DNA from: Isoetes taiwanensis
Taxonomy: Eukaryota > Streptophyta > Lycopodiopsida > Isoetales > Isoetaceae
Direction of reading: 5' to 3'
DNA: 64,000 nucleotides
Assembly: GCA_021234155.1 (NCBI GenBank)
Contig: JAJEKV010000008.1
Span: 19,935,959-19,999,958 of the forward strand
The notes under the pieces were generated by a model. That model saw only the letters and a list, made by a program, of their open reading frames with translations. It did not search any database and was not told where the DNA came from. Made by a program: the position numbers and the translations under genes. This document shows, piece by piece, positions 22,514 through 35,001 of this stretch. Position 1 is the first letter of the stretch, and each line of letters begins with the position of its first letter.

Positions 22514-25500
22514 ATGAACATCGAGCAATGTTCTTAGTTGACGGGGAACTATGATATAACCATGAAAGTAGTCTAACAAGCCTATAGGAGAACAAACCAA
22601 AACATTTCCACCATTGAGCTGCGAAAATAGAGGGAAAAAATTTTCTCCCTAGGTAGTGGAGTGAGTTGGGTTAAGTGTTAGGCGAGAAGGAATGAGTAAG
22701 TCAAATTCATGTACAGAAGCCAAATTTGGGTGAAAATTATGCATCGCATCAAATTTCACCTAAAATGGGCCGAAGAATCCTTACCAATCGGAGACAGAAT
22801 TGAAAATGAAGCGATCCATAATTAGCACTTCAAACCATTAGAAATTCGAAAATTTTAGGTATAATGCGATTTAATCACGGGATTAATACATACCTTAATA
22901 ATTAAATAATTACTAAATGAATTGTAATTAATGGGGGCCTATCGTAGGGAGTAATTATGGTGGAGGGAATGATACAAGGGACCCTCCTTTTTAAACACAC
23001 GACACCTCATTCTCTCTCTGCCTTTCACCTCCACCTCTCTCTGCTCATTGCTTCGTCACCCATTTCACGAACCACAAGACCTTGGCACACACCAAGCAAA
23101 CCCTCTGAGAAGGCCATTTCATTACCACCCTCTCCATGGCCGGTGGTGACCGTCAAGAAGGATCCCCAGAGCACCGGTAGAAGCCGGTGACGAGAATCCC
23201 GCCCGGTGACGTGGCTGTGAAGCCTCCTTCCATGATGCCGAGGAGGTGTGGCCAGTTCTCTGTCGGCGGGGTACTTTCGGAGAAGCCGTGAATCTCGCTG
23301 CGTACGGGCCCTCCGGACACGAAGTGGAAGAAGAGGTGGAAGAGCAGAGGCACAACAACAGGTGGGGAAGCGGGTCCAACCCGATTACAAAGAAAGAAGG
23401 GCAAAGGAGAAAGTCAGCTAGTGGCGGAGGAAGGGCAGCTAGGAGAAGAAGAGGGGCGGGGCGGGAGTTGAAGCCCGGAAAGGGAAGAGCGAAGAGGAAG
23501 AGCGATGGGCCTCGTAGGACCGTGCCGTCATAGAGAACCTACCGGGAGGAAGAGAGGGGGAGGCACGGGGAGGCGGTAGTGGAGAAAGGAGGAGGAGGAG
23601 CAGCATGAGGACCCGGCCTTGAGCCACTACCTAAAGTGGCGAGAACCACCAAAAGTGGTGAAGAAGCGAAGAGTAGGGAAGCGGGCATTAAACCGACGAG
23701 GTCGCGAATTCAAGCGAAAAATAGTGACATACAAAGGGTACCTCCGTGGTTGGGCCGAGGTACAGCGATTGATATTACCGCCCGGGGAGGTGCAGCCCAG
23801 GTTGTGGAGGCCCCAGGCGAAGAAGAACCAGCCAAGCCACCCCACCTGGTAGGAAAAACCCAAAGAGGGTTCACCACCACGGGCCGACGGTACATGCAGC
23901 GGGTGTTTAGGGAGGTCGCACTTCGGATATGCAAAGCGCCGGCGTCTCCTTAGGAATAATCTGGGGAGTTCGGACCCGATTATAGGGTTACCCCTCTGGC
24001 CAGACCGCAAAGAGGCCACTTGGCGGTACAGTGCGGCTCTTCGAGGAAGGAACCTCTGTGCAATCCATGCTAAGCGGGTCACCCTCTACTTGGGAAGGAC
24101 ATTCACTTGTACGGAGGGATCGGGGAGAGTAGGCCTCAAATTTTGTAAATTTTGTTAGAAAAGTTAAATTTGCATGTACATTTTTTCTTATTAATATAAA
24201 GTTATTTTCCCTGTAATTAGAAAATGTTGGATGCTTGGGAAATTTAGGAAATAGAACCCAATTGTGTTAGAGACTCTTCATAGCATGCTTAGGAATACCT
24301 AGAAATCCTTAACTACAACGAAAATTTGGCAAAATCATCAAAAGCAAAATTTAGTAGGACCCGGTGAAACCGCCAATGGCCTCTAGATCCAGCGGCAGAT
24401 GGATTCAGCGGATTCACCGTTGCTAAAAATATGCTTTTAGATGTCGGTTTACTCAAAATAGGATTGCTAATTAACAGAATCGGCCCAATTAGCCATGTTA
24501 GCATCTTGAAATTCCCAAAATCACCAAAATGGTAAAATAGGCCAACCCGGGTGAACCCATTAAGCGTCTATGCGTCGTGACCTTGGAGGCCATCCATGTG
24601 GATTCACGAGTCAGCTGACCCTGACCCAAATTAGCCAAATTTGATTAGCAAATTGCCATGTAGTGTTTCTTGCTTTGTTTTGCTTAAGTTTGCACTTCAT
24701 GGTAGTTCATTTTCCCAGACACCGAGCCATAGAACCAAAGTCTTAGGTAGAGTACCTTTTTACTTGCAGTCCAGGGTCACCCTTAGTGCAATAAAAATAG
24801 GTCTCATTTGCCATTTTTGCTTCTCTGAGGCTATCTGACCCTTAGGCTGATTTTAAAATTGCTGATCTTTTGCAAGCCATTTTACGCACCTTTCCTACTC
24901 AATGGCCCAGCAACTTTGAGAGATGGTACAATCTTTGCCAAGCCATATCCATCGGCTTCACCGTAGATCAAAGCCTTCTCGTGTTAGGCCACTTGTTTGA
25001 TCTGCATGCAACTCACGACTAGGAGAACACCCTACTACCACAGACATTATGTGCCAATACTTGACCCGACAAGTCTGCCTTGTAGGAAGTTAAAATTTGC
25101 CCCCTAGGGGGAGGGTGGGTTTCTCTTGAGTCCTCCACCCAAGCCTTAAGTCGAGAGTTGGGAGGGGATCAAAGGGCAAAAGAAGCAACTATGGGATAGG
25201 ACTAGGACCATGCCCGATTACATGACACTAGGAGACATAATAGGCATAGGTACCTTTTCGTCTCCCAGGGCCGGCCCTTGCCCTTTTTCATGCACTATAG
25301 TCAATCAACAAAGTAGGGGAACCTTACGATTTCAGCCCTTAGACTTAGCCACTTGATACGTAGGGTGGGATCAAATCCACGAACATAGAGTCCCTCGCCT
25401 ATAGATACCATGCAGCGTCGGGGGCACCATCTCTGCGAGATCCATAGAGACTCTGACGACTAGGGGAGCAAAACCCCGATGGGAAGCGGGGAGAGCAACA

Positions 25501-25716
25501 AGGATCTGCGAGAGGTACATGTCGAGGTACGGCAATGACATCGGAAAGAGCTTCGAGCCTCCGATTACGGCATCAAGCTACAGCCGTAGATAGTCATCGG
25601 CGGGGAGGAGTACATTTTGCAAGCGACATCCTCAGCAGCCGTATTGCGAGGCAGGGGTCTTGAATCAGCCAGACTCACCCAGGCATGATAGCACATGGCA
25701 AAGGCCTTGAGACTTC
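22514..25716 (+). other. Long leader of the chromovirus, no recognised gene
   Basis: ATGAACATCGAGCAATG directly after the LTR resembles a damaged TGGTATCAGAGC primer-binding site. Beyond it, 22950-23190 holds a Ser/Pro-rich open frame over a CT-rich stretch. The stretch 23246-23950 has overlapping Arg/Lys/Gly-rich frames over purine-rich GAAGAGG-like sequence. 24120-25700 holds only short frames. None matches a family I know. The stretch may be a leader, an extra ORF region, or another old insertion. Confidence 0.4.
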
Positions 25717-27907
25717 ATGACTACTCATACCCGGGGAGATTCCAAAGGGGAGCTAGCGGAGAACACTCTTATCTTTGGGGAGACAATGTGGGACATAGCA
25801 ACCCTATCCAGCCCAGATAAGGGAATCTGCTCGGCAGCGAGGAACCTATCATCTCCCGGAGGAGGAGTTCCGGACTCGGAAGCACACACTCTACAAACCC
25901 GAGGGGGCCCAAGCTCAAGCCCAGGCCGATTCGAGCCGAGGAGCATGAGGGGAAGAGGTCCCGGCCCGGCATCAACTTGGACAGCGCAACCCGGCATGTG
26001 GAGAGATCATGAAGATCTTATGGCGGTGAGATGCCTACGGCAAAGAAGTAGCTCAAAAGGAAGAGAACCTTTGGATAAGGGTACTAGGGAAGAGCCGCGA
26101 CGCCGCTACTATCTTCCGACCCACAAGGCCAAGGAGCAAATGATAGTTTTCCACAAGGAGTTCAGCCCAAGGGGGGAAGAATCATTAGCACTTCTCATAA
26201 GCTCGGGCCGGGCAGCGACCGAAGATATCGCCCATCACCGAAGCCACATTGTATCCTTTTCAGCGAGGTGAGTGTCATTGCCTCGACTTTGCTTGAGGAG
26301 GGCACCTTAGGGATGCAACACTGATTGGTGCTGACACTTGACTGAGAACTTCAGGCAGGAGATGGCCCGAGCACTTGAAGGGAAGATGCGACAAAGGAAC
26401 ATCTTAGCAACCCTCGACCAAAGGCCTCAGGTCAGGGGATGTGAGAACTTCTTAGGGCTTTAGGAGGCCATTGAATAGATGTAAAATTTTCTTAAGTTTA
26501 TTGTGCTAAATGTTTTCTTATACCCATTGTGCTAAGACATATCTACCCTATCATGTAATCCTTATGTATTAATGGCTATTAAGCTGTTTTATAAATGCAA
26601 AGTTTTGTATAGTTTCTTTATAAGCCCAATAAAGATAATTCAATTACAAGTAAGATTGATCAACATCTAAATAACATGTATTGATGATCAATCCCTTGCA
26701 GCAAAAGGAACTCAAGTCACGGGATCTCTAGAGATAGCACCGACAAGCGCCAATTGGGTACCAAGGAATAGAGGCGATATGTCACGAGCTGATCAGCAGG
26801 TTGGTGCAGATGAGGGAACCAGGGTCTGACTTACCTCATCAGGCCCCAGGCTGACACACCTGCAGTGAGCCTTACCCGGAGATGGCCCCTCCACCTCACC
26901 TTGTGTTCAGGAGGTGGCGAAGGCCCTCAGCGAGGAGGAGGGCAACCAGTGTCGAGGGGATAGGAGAAGGAAGAGAAGAACCGAGAAGCCCATCATCATC
27001 TAGCTCAATCATGGGGGCAGTTCTTCCAGTGCAAGGGACAGCTCTAGCTCGGCCAGTCAGTCAGAGCCACACATCTAGAGTAAAGAGGAAAAGAAAGGGC
27101 GAAACGGATGACTATCCCGAGGAGAAAAAGGTGGATAGTGCTATGAAACAGCGTCATGGAAGACAAAGGAAAGGCTGGAGCCAGTTCGAGAGGGAAAACC
27201 AGTCAGGGCATGGAAGTGGAAGCATGTGATGAAATGGAAAATTTGGTAACTCCTAAATTATGAAGACAAGGACATAGGAAAGTTGCTACAACTAACCTTA
27301 TTGGACCCGGCAAGGATCTGGTGGAAGGGATATGCCTAAGTCTAACAAAGGCTGAAGAGGAACAATTAGGTTTAAGACCTTGACCAAGGCTTTAAAGCAC
27401 TATATGTGCCAAGGTCTCATACTAGTAGAGATCGGTTTCTGAGTTGAATCGGGGTAGCTTATCGTTGGCTAAGTATACGAGAAAATTCATGAGCCCAGGC
27501 TCCATGTTCTGGAGTTTGAGAGGAAAGACAGAGTGGATACCTACATTGAGGGGTTGAACAACAATATCAAGAGGCTTGTTAGAGCAATCAACCCAAGGTC
27601 AGTTGAGGCGAAGATAAAGCTATAAGTTTGGAGAGGCACAACCCAACTCCAATGACGATCAACCGAGGGTAGAGTTGGCGATGCTCGGGGGGCAATATCG
27701 GGGGTAAGCAATCAGCAGCCACACCTTGGGAGGCCAACAACAAGGTAGAGTCAGCACAAAGCTTTTGGGGACCCGTAAGCCACAAGATACATCGAGGGCA
27801 GTGCTCTTAAAAGCCTCTTGACAGTCTGCCGAAGGAGAGCGAGGGAATGCATTGAGAAAAGTTATGCTTCGGAGTGCTTCCGGCGAGGGGCACGAACACA
27901 TGATTGT
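25717..27907 (+). pseudogene. Chromovirus gag, degraded and cut by insertion
   Basis: The core gag domain is clear at about 27325-27610: EEEQLGL, LNRGSLSLAKYTRKFM, ERKDRVDTYIEGLN and RLVRAINPRSVE, the usual Retrotrans_gag pattern. Upstream, 25717-26271 is a 184-codon frame and 26882-27229 a 115-codon Arg-rich frame with KRKRKGE. Both sit where gag N-terminal sequence is expected but have no diagnostic motif. A decayed zinc knuckle (CFR, then GHEH) lies at 27875-27905. It is interrupted by the nested gypsy and continues at 35002. Confidence 0.7.
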
Positions 27908-28252
27908 TGTTGGGGTGATTACCACTCACCCACACCGCTCACCACACTTGTCACCACTAACCACATTCACCACTATTGGTGGGTATAGAAGATAGTATCT
28001 TGTATATGGGTAGTACATGCGCATGCAGCGTCACGGGATATTTACTGCATTATGCATTATTACAGAGCCATTATGAGCAGGATTATCGAAGGCAGAGAGA
28101 GAAACGGAAGGGCCGGTGTATGGAAGTATTTTGTTTGATCAATATATGGAGATGAGGATTCTTTGTGTTATTACATTGCCTTGTTACGATAGATTGAGCT
28201 TGTATTGTTGGGTTTTTCATCCTTCTTGCAGGTTAGAGTCCAGGCTCTAACA
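27908..28252 (+). repeat. 5' LTR of the nested gypsy element
   Basis: A 345-bp partner of 34648-34996 with TG and CA ends. The first 80 bases are rich in CACCAC. The next bases, TTTGGCGACCCGGTGC (28254-28269), sit where a primer-binding site is expected; I cannot name the tRNA with confidence. Confidence 0.92.
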
Positions 28253-28499
28253 ATTTGGCGACCCGGTGCTTTCCTTGAGACCATTGATTAGCAAGAATTT
28301 CCATTGAAAAAGGAGTTGTTACCATTGGTATTGGTGATCGTCGGTAAACGACACCATTGTATGAAAGAGCAATTTCTTGTGTGAAGGGATTTTGCGTAAT
28401 TGGTTGTGGAGTAAAATTTGGCAAAGGAGCATAGTTTATGCCCAGAAGTAAGAAGGATATCCACAGCTCATAGTAACAGAAAGGGACCCGGTGGAGTCG

Positions 28500-29900
28500 A
28501 TCTTTGGGCTCAAAATTGCATCAATTCAATTTCGTTTTGATTTGGGAGCGTCTGAGGGTCTAATTCGGATCGAGGAGGTTTTGATTCCATTTACCCGATC
28601 TAGAGCGGTAATCCAATTTCGTTTTTCAAATTGAAGGGAGATTCAATTCCGTTTTCCAATTTCAAGAAACCGAAGAGATACAAAGATGGCTGTACCACCT
28701 ATGGTATGGGGTTTGAGACAATGGGATTCCCAAAGTTTGATGATCCCCGGTGGGTCGGGATCCTTTAGGCTTATATTGTGAAGTTTGAGAGGTATTGCAG
28801 TAATGTAAAGTTACGGTACGGTGATTATTTGCTTTAGTTTCATAGTTCTTTACAAGGGTCCAGTGGAGGAATAGGCACAAACTCGGCGGATACGGCATAT
28901 CGGGGAATTAAGGGAAGCTTTCGTACTGGTATCAAAGAAGTTCATGGTAAGGATAAAGGCTGTGGAAAGTGGATAATTTCACACAAAAGGAAGATGAATC
29001 AATTAGAGGTATAATCAGAGGTATATTCACGGTTCTCCGTAGTAGTTCATTGGAAGATTGCAAGGAATGATGAAATGGATATCAATGGTATGTGAAGAGC
29101 AGAGCAGGCTATTACAACCATAAGGTGAAGGCTAAAGCGACCACAACATTGTTAAACACAAGGTATGCTCTCAAGAGGCAAACGGATACATTCATGGGAT
29201 TTAACATCGAGGCATAAAGCGGAGGATATTGCAGCCAAGGTTGCACAAGCTTTAATTGGTGAGAAGCCAAAGGGAGGTTAGGTTTATTACTTGTGAGTAT
29301 TGTGGGTCTATTGGGCATTACGATACTACATGGTGCTGAAATTCTGCTCAAGATGCCAAATCAAAGGGCCATAATGATCAGGGAATGTAGGGAGAAGAGA
29401 TTTTTGAGAGGGCCAATCGGTATTTGCTGTTATGCAACAAGCACCATCTATTCCTATTCGACCAATGCAAGCGGCACCTATCATACCACAAGTTCCAATG
29501 ATACCCACAAGCACCAATTGCCCAACAAGTTCCAATGGGTTCCACACCAATGGTGCAGCCAAAAGCTTGAGGGATGGTATCCAAGTAAGGCTCATTTATA
29601 TTGCAAGTTATGTGATAAATTCAAGCATGATGAGACTACTTGTTGGAAAATCATGGGGAGGAAGCAGGAATGGGCAACCAACAAGTATCCACCAAAGCAG
29701 CAAGTGTTTAGTCCGATTACCTCTTCCCTAATAATGATGTTAGCATTCAAGATACAAAGTACATTGATAATCCTCAAGTTAAGGCTCTTATTCAGGAACT
29801 TAAAACAAGAGAGGCAAAATCAGTAGTAAATTGTGGATTAGTTGGGGTAGGCAGTGACCCATTTCAGCAAGGAAGAGATTGGAGGAAGTAAATGGGTTAC
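28500..29900 (+). pseudogene. Nested gypsy gag, degraded
   Basis: Two zinc-knuckle-like motifs are visible: CEYCGSIGHYDTT near 29290 and CKLCDKFKHDETTCW near 29605. Between them is a Pro/Gln-rich linker with repeated proline-isoleucine-rich units. Upstream, near 28690-28800, MAVPPMVWGL and DDPRWVG-like segments suggest the gag core. The 177-codon frame at 29293-29826 spans only part of the knuckle region. Confidence 0.65.
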
Positions 29901-30079
29901 AAGATCACAAAAGGTGGTGCAAGAACCAAAGAGTAGTGCCAATTCGCGGAGAGACTAAGACCTCTTTCCAAGGCTTTGAAGGAACAAGCTTTGGTGTGAA
30001 GCTACCTAAAGAGGAGTTGCAATTCAATGTGCTACCCACGTAACAGTTCAGGTCTATAGAAGAAAATCAGCCCATAGGG

Positions 30080-30640
30080 ATGCCTCCTATGGTGGATGAG
30101 GAAGTTCAAAATGAAGATGATGTGATCAGCCAAGTTTTGGCCACTAAAGTTACACTTACTTTGGAGCAATTGATGCATTATTCTCCAAATTTGTTGCAAG
30201 AGTTAGGGGGAAGAACAAAATCAGAAATTTCAGTCCAACAAATCATATCAAATGATACCGACAAGAGGAGAATGGAGCCACCAGCCCGGCAATCCAAGGA
30301 TCCTGGGCCATTTCTTTGTGATGTGAGTATTAATGGATATCTAATCAAAGAGGCCAACATAGATACCGGCAATTGGAGTGAATGTAATGCCTTACCACAT
30401 AATGCTTCAAGTTGGGTTGAAAATGATGGAACCGACAACTATGATGCTCAAAGCATTCAATCAAATGAAGGTGCAGCCTATGGGAGTCATAAGAAATGTT
30501 TTATGCAAGGTTTATGAGGTGGAAGCAATCTTGGATTTCATGGTTTTGAAATTTCCAGAGAGTGTGCATCTGAAACTTATACTTTGTTCTTTGAAGTCGT
30601 ACATGGTTAGATGCCGTACATGCTGAGACTTCATGGAGGA
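30080..30640 (+). pseudogene. Nested gypsy protease region, degraded
   Basis: The 145-codon frame at 30080-30517 has CDVSINGYLIKEANIDTG, where IDTG is a retropepsin active-site triplet with its flanking beta strand. An overlapping frame (30378-30626) continues with NVMPYHIM, showing a frameshift just after the site. An acidic N-terminal part precedes it. Confidence 0.65.
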
Positions 30641-31149
30641 AGCTTGAAATGAACATCTTTCAAAGGAGAACACAAGGTTACTATAGATCATCCTCTGAAA
30701 TCAGCAAAAGGTACCTTTCTTTGCAATCCTTCTTTGAGCAGCCCAGCGAAAGTTAGAAATCAGCAAAAAGAATGCTATGGTGTCTGGGCAGCAAGGTCTT
30801 AGTTGTTTTCATGTCTTGGAAGTGGGTGACAGGGAAGATAAGATTTTGTACAAGTGGTTAAAAGGTACCCAAATTTCAGAAATATGTCATTTACAGCAGC
30901 AAGTTGCAGATAAGTATCTCCAAGACTTGAAAGTATTGGTGAAGGTGAGTTACAAAGAGACTCTTGTAAACATGTGGGGAGGAGTCCATTCAAAGACCCA
31001 TTGGGGAGAGTTTATTTCAGCAAGAAATTGATCCGCGATCAAGTAGAGATGCTGATTTTGACATCAAGCATGGATGGGGTAAACGTAAATCAGCCCACTA
31101 TACAAGGACGGGTCATTTGGGTGGCATCGCACATACGGAGGATGAGGTA

Positions 31150-31430
31150 AAATCAGATCAGTCCATATTCACCACGGTCATCACGGTCATTACATGCACC
31201 AAATTCATCACAATCATCACATCCACCACATCCATTCTGGTCACCACGGTCATCATTGTCACCACATTCACCACAATCACCACATTCACCACATTCGTCA
31301 CCACATTCACCACAATCACCACATTCACCACATTCGTCACCACATTCACCACAATCACCACATTCACCACATTCTGGTCACCACACTCACCACCTTCATT
31401 ACGGTCACCACATTCAGTCAAGAACATTAA
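31150..31430 (+). repeat. CACCACATT-type minisatellite inside the nested gypsy element
   Basis: Irregular repeats of TCACCACATTCACCACAA and TCACCACATTCGTCACC lie between protease and RT. All three plus-strand frames are open through it and read Thr-, His- or Ser/Pro-rich, so the open frames follow from the repeat and are not evidence of a domain. The motif resembles the CACCAC-rich start of this element's LTRs. Confidence 0.85.
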
Positions 31431-31559
31431 TATTTCTCAAGGAAATCAAGAAGAATTGGTTACTATTGGAGACGATCTTACTCAAGAGGAGGAAGCGATT
31501 TGATATCTTTATTAAGAGAATTCGAGGGGATGTTTTGGCAAGAAATTACAAAGAATTGA

Positions 31560-32900
31560 AAGGCATTCCACCGAGGAGGTGGTTCATACCATTGATTTGA
31601 AACAAGGATCAAAACCAGTCCAACAAGCTCAAAGGAGAATGAGTCCGGCAATAGAGGAGCAAGTAAAGGTTGAAGTCATGAAGCTTTGGAGGCGGATTTA
31701 TTGTACCGATTGCCAAATTCAGATTGGATCAGCTCTATTGTACCGGTGAGGAAGCCAAATAACTCAATCCGGTATGCATTGATTACGAGGGATCTCAACA
31801 AAGCTACCAAAGAGATCATTTTCCTACACCATTCATAGACACCTTGTTGGATATTGTTTAGGAAATCAGGCCTATTCTTTCTTGGATGGGTACTTTCGAG
31901 GATATAATCAGATCCAAATCTATCCACCACATCAAGCAATGGCGGCTTTTCGAACACCTTTTGGCATCTATGCTTACAAGGTATTACCTTTTGGCCTCAC
32001 AAATGCTCCAGCCACATTTGAGAGCTATGACATATGCTTTTCATGATATTTTAGACTATTTGAGAGTCTTTATAGATGTCTTAACAGTATTTTTTCTAAT
32101 CCAAGAAGGGATCACTTGGATCATCTAAGAAAAGTTCTTGAAAGATGCCGTTGTATGGCATAAGTTTGAATCCGCTAAGTGTATTTTCTTCACTAGAGGA
32201 GGAAAACTATTGGGCAATTATGTTTTGAAAAGGGATTACAAGTGGATCATGGTAAGATTGCAGCCTTGGAGAAGGTCAAACCACCTACAAATGTATCCCA
32301 AGTGAGAAGCTTATATGGCCAACTCGGTTTAGTAGGAGGTATTTGCACAATTTTGCTAAAATAACCCGACCACTTGTGGATTGTATGAAGCCGGGGCAGC
32401 ATTTTAGATGGAAGGAAGATGCTCAAGAAGCATTTGAATGGTGCCTTGGACAATTGAAAGAGAGAACTTTGCTGATTCCTCCAAGAATGAGTGAGCCATT
32501 TCATTTATTCTTTCTGGTTTGGGAGCAAGCTTTGGCTGTCACACTATGTCAGAAAAAAAATCAGCAAAAGCATTATGATGTGAATTACTATGCTAGCAGG
32601 TTGTTAACTCCACAAGAGCAGAAATGGACTCATGTGGAGCATCTTGAGTTAGCATTGAAGTGGGCCTTGAACAAATTTAGACATTATCTTCTTCCTTCAC
32701 AATGGAATTCAGCAAATGTACAATTATGTTTACATTCATATGGATGTGAACCCATTGCCATGCATTTACAACAAGACTGTCCAAGATCCTAAGTTTACAA
32801 GATGGGCTCTTATCATACAAGAATTTGAGTTGAAGTATGTTAAGATGGCTCAAGGAGCTCATAATCCAAGTGCCTATTTGCATAGTGGTCTTTGAAATAG
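31560..32900 (+). pseudogene. Nested gypsy reverse transcriptase and RNase H, degraded
   Basis: In alternating frames: IPPRRWF near 31567, FPTPFIDTLLDIV near 31820, FLDGYFGYNQIQI near 31880, AAFRTPFGIYAYK near 31940 and VLPFGLTNAPATF near 31983. The DD catalytic site near 32060 is damaged. Then comes the connection (VDHGKIAALEKVKPP near 32240) and an RNase H-like stretch at 32343-32792 with HYDVNYYASRLLTPQEQKW and VEHLELALKWAL. Stops and shifts separate the pieces. Confidence 0.85.
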
Positions 32901-32964
32901 AAGAGGAACCAGACCACCCAGATGCATTTGGGATAATGGAGTATTACAAGGGTTCATTGAGACG

Positions 32965-34253
32965 GTGGATCTTTGGTATGCCAATATATACAGGTATTTG
33001 CAAGATCAGACTTATCCTTCATCATTTTCAAAGCAACAAAAGCATGCTCTTAGAGTACAAGCAGCTGGTTATGTGGTGCATGAAGCTATTCTTTATAAGA
33101 GGACTATGGAAGGTCTCTTATTAAGGTGTGTTGCTGGTCAGCAAACTCGTGATTTGTTGCAGCAAGCACATGATTGTCAGGGGCATTTTGCAGCCAGAAC
33201 AACAGCTAGGAAGATCCTTCATTGGGGATATTATTGGCCAACTCTTTACAAGGACACTAGAGACTTTGTTAGCAAATGTGAGAAGTGTCAAAGGCACAAG
33301 CAGTTAACAGGCCATAATAATATGCCATTCCATCCTATTTTGAGTGTTGGTCCATTTCATATGTGGGGATTGGATTACATTGGGCCTATCAATCCTCCAT
33401 CTTCCAAAGGTCATAAGTATATCTTGGCAGCCACATGCATGTTTACGAAGTGGGTAGAAGCAATTCCAGCAAAGCATGCTACAGAAAATACCACAGTAAG
33501 CTTTCTTTATCACAATTTGATTTCTCGGTTTGGTGTTCCAACCATTCTTTTGTCTGATCGGGGAACTCATTTCATGGGAAAAGTAGTAGCTCGAGTTAAC
33601 GAGAGAAGATTGGTGTTCAACATGTACAAGCTTACGCTTATTATCCATGAGGAAATGGACAAAGCTGAGTCTACTAACAAAATTCTGAAAGCTATCTTGG
33701 CCAAAACAAGGTGAAGGATAATCAAAGAAATTGGCATGAAGCCTTGGACAGGTGCCTTATGGAGTTTTCAGGTGTGTACTTACAAGTTGGCTACGGGATT
33801 TTACACCATTTGAATTGGTTTATGGAGTGCAAGTTTGTGATGCCTATTCATTTGGACATTCCTTTGTGTTCATTTGTGGAGCTCCCTTATTATGAGAATT
33901 TAGGAGAAGTTCCAACTCCAAATCAAGTGCATAATAGGATAGATGATTTGTTGCAATTGCAAGAGATGAGACAAGAAGCAGCAGACTTCAATATGAGGCA
34001 TAAACAGAAAGTAAAGCTTATCAAAGACAAGTTACAGGTTGTCAATCCATTTGAGGAAGGCCAATTGGTGTTGTGCAGGACCACTAAGAAGCATCTATCC
34101 AAATTTCAAAGCCCATGGGAAGGCCCATTTCTGATTGATAAAGAGGTACCAGGTGGGGCTTTCTACTTGATGACTCCAGAAGGGGAATTGTTGCCTAATC
34201 CCAGAAATGGCAAGGATCTCAGGCCTTATTTTGAAAGAGAAGTACTTTTCTAA
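32965..34253 (+). pseudogene. Nested gypsy integrase, nearly full length
   Basis: Two overlapping frames (32965-33714 and 33711-34253) cover integrase. The HHCC zinc-binding part is at about 33170-33300 (HFAARTTARKILHWGYYWP, CEKCQRHKQ). The core has its first aspartate in WGLDYIGP (33367), a second in LSDRGTHF (33556) and a presumed glutamate near 33660 in a decayed stretch. The C-terminal part has FNMRHKQKVK, GQLVL and SPWEGPFLI, then a stop after FEREVLF. No chromodomain follows. One frameshift near 33711 and substitutions around the glutamate make activity unlikely. Confidence 0.85.
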
Positions 34254-34647
34254 GGGATTTGGATTTGGCATAGCTCCAATTACAGAGAATTGTGGAGAAT
34301 TTTTGGGTCACAGCAGGTCGTTTTTCTGTAAAAACAGGTGGTGACAGTTCCATAATACTCCATCTATCCTACATCAACAGATGCATTTCGGCGACACGAA
34401 TCCAACGAGCTATGGTGCAGGTCAAACGGAGGTCTGAAACTCAAGATATCAGCTTTCAAAGTTTGCCACAGTTACAGAGGCTCTGTTTCGTAACTGTCAT
34501 TTTGGACCAATTTGTTTTGTATTAGTCATTTGAATTTGAGGAGGGTGTAAATGTGTCATTTGGGGACATGTCCCAAGGACCATAGTAATATGTTTTGTTG
34601 TGGGTTCTCCGCCACGGAGTGGCATATTTTCCCACTGTGGTCGCCAC

Positions 34648-34996
34648 TGTTGGGGTGGTCACCACTCACCACACCACTCACCACACTTGTCACCACTAAC
34701 CACATTCACCACTATTGAGGTGGTATAGAAGATAGTATACCGTATATGGAGTGATGTATGCGCATGCACGCGTGCAGGATATTTGCACGTATGCATTGTG
34801 GAGCCATTATGAGCAGGATTATCTGAGCAGAGAGAGAGAAGAACAGAAGGACGGTGTATGGAGAGAGTATTTTTGTTTGATCTAGCTATGGAGATGAGGA
34901 TTCTTTGTGTTGTGCATTGCCTTGTTCTGATAGATTGAGCTTGTATTGTTGGGTTTTTTTCATCCTTCTTGCAAGGTTAGAGTCCAGGCTCTAACA
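34648..34996 (+). repeat. 3' LTR of the nested gypsy element
   Basis: A 349-bp partner of 27908-28252, followed by the ATTGT duplication. No clear polypurine tract touches its left edge; the nearest purine run (GAGGAGGG near 34538) is about 100 bp away. Confidence 0.92.
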
Positions 34997-35001
34997 ATTG
35001 T

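Larger units (their letters stand above)
27908..34996 (+). mobile_element. Ty3-gypsy retrotransposon nested in the chromovirus
   Basis: It begins TGTTGGGGTG and ends GGCTCTAACA, with LTRs at 27908-28252 and 34648-34996. It is flanked by the 5-bp direct repeat ATTGT (27903-27907 and 34997-35001). Inside are gag zinc knuckles, a protease-like IDTG site, RT, RNase H and integrase in Ty3-gypsy order, each with stops or frameshifts. The integrase C-terminus is open to its stop at 34253 and shows no chromodomain, so this is a different lineage from its host element. Confidence 0.93.

Noticed and set aside
22957-23950. Arg/Ser-rich frames as a host gene
   Set aside because: Overlapping open frames on both strands in low-complexity purine-rich DNA with no domain, inside an LTR element.
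31194-31430. Histidine-rich metal-binding protein
   Set aside because: The frame is a by-product of CAC/CAT repeats; parallel frames are equally open, and it lies inside a retrotransposon between protease and RT.
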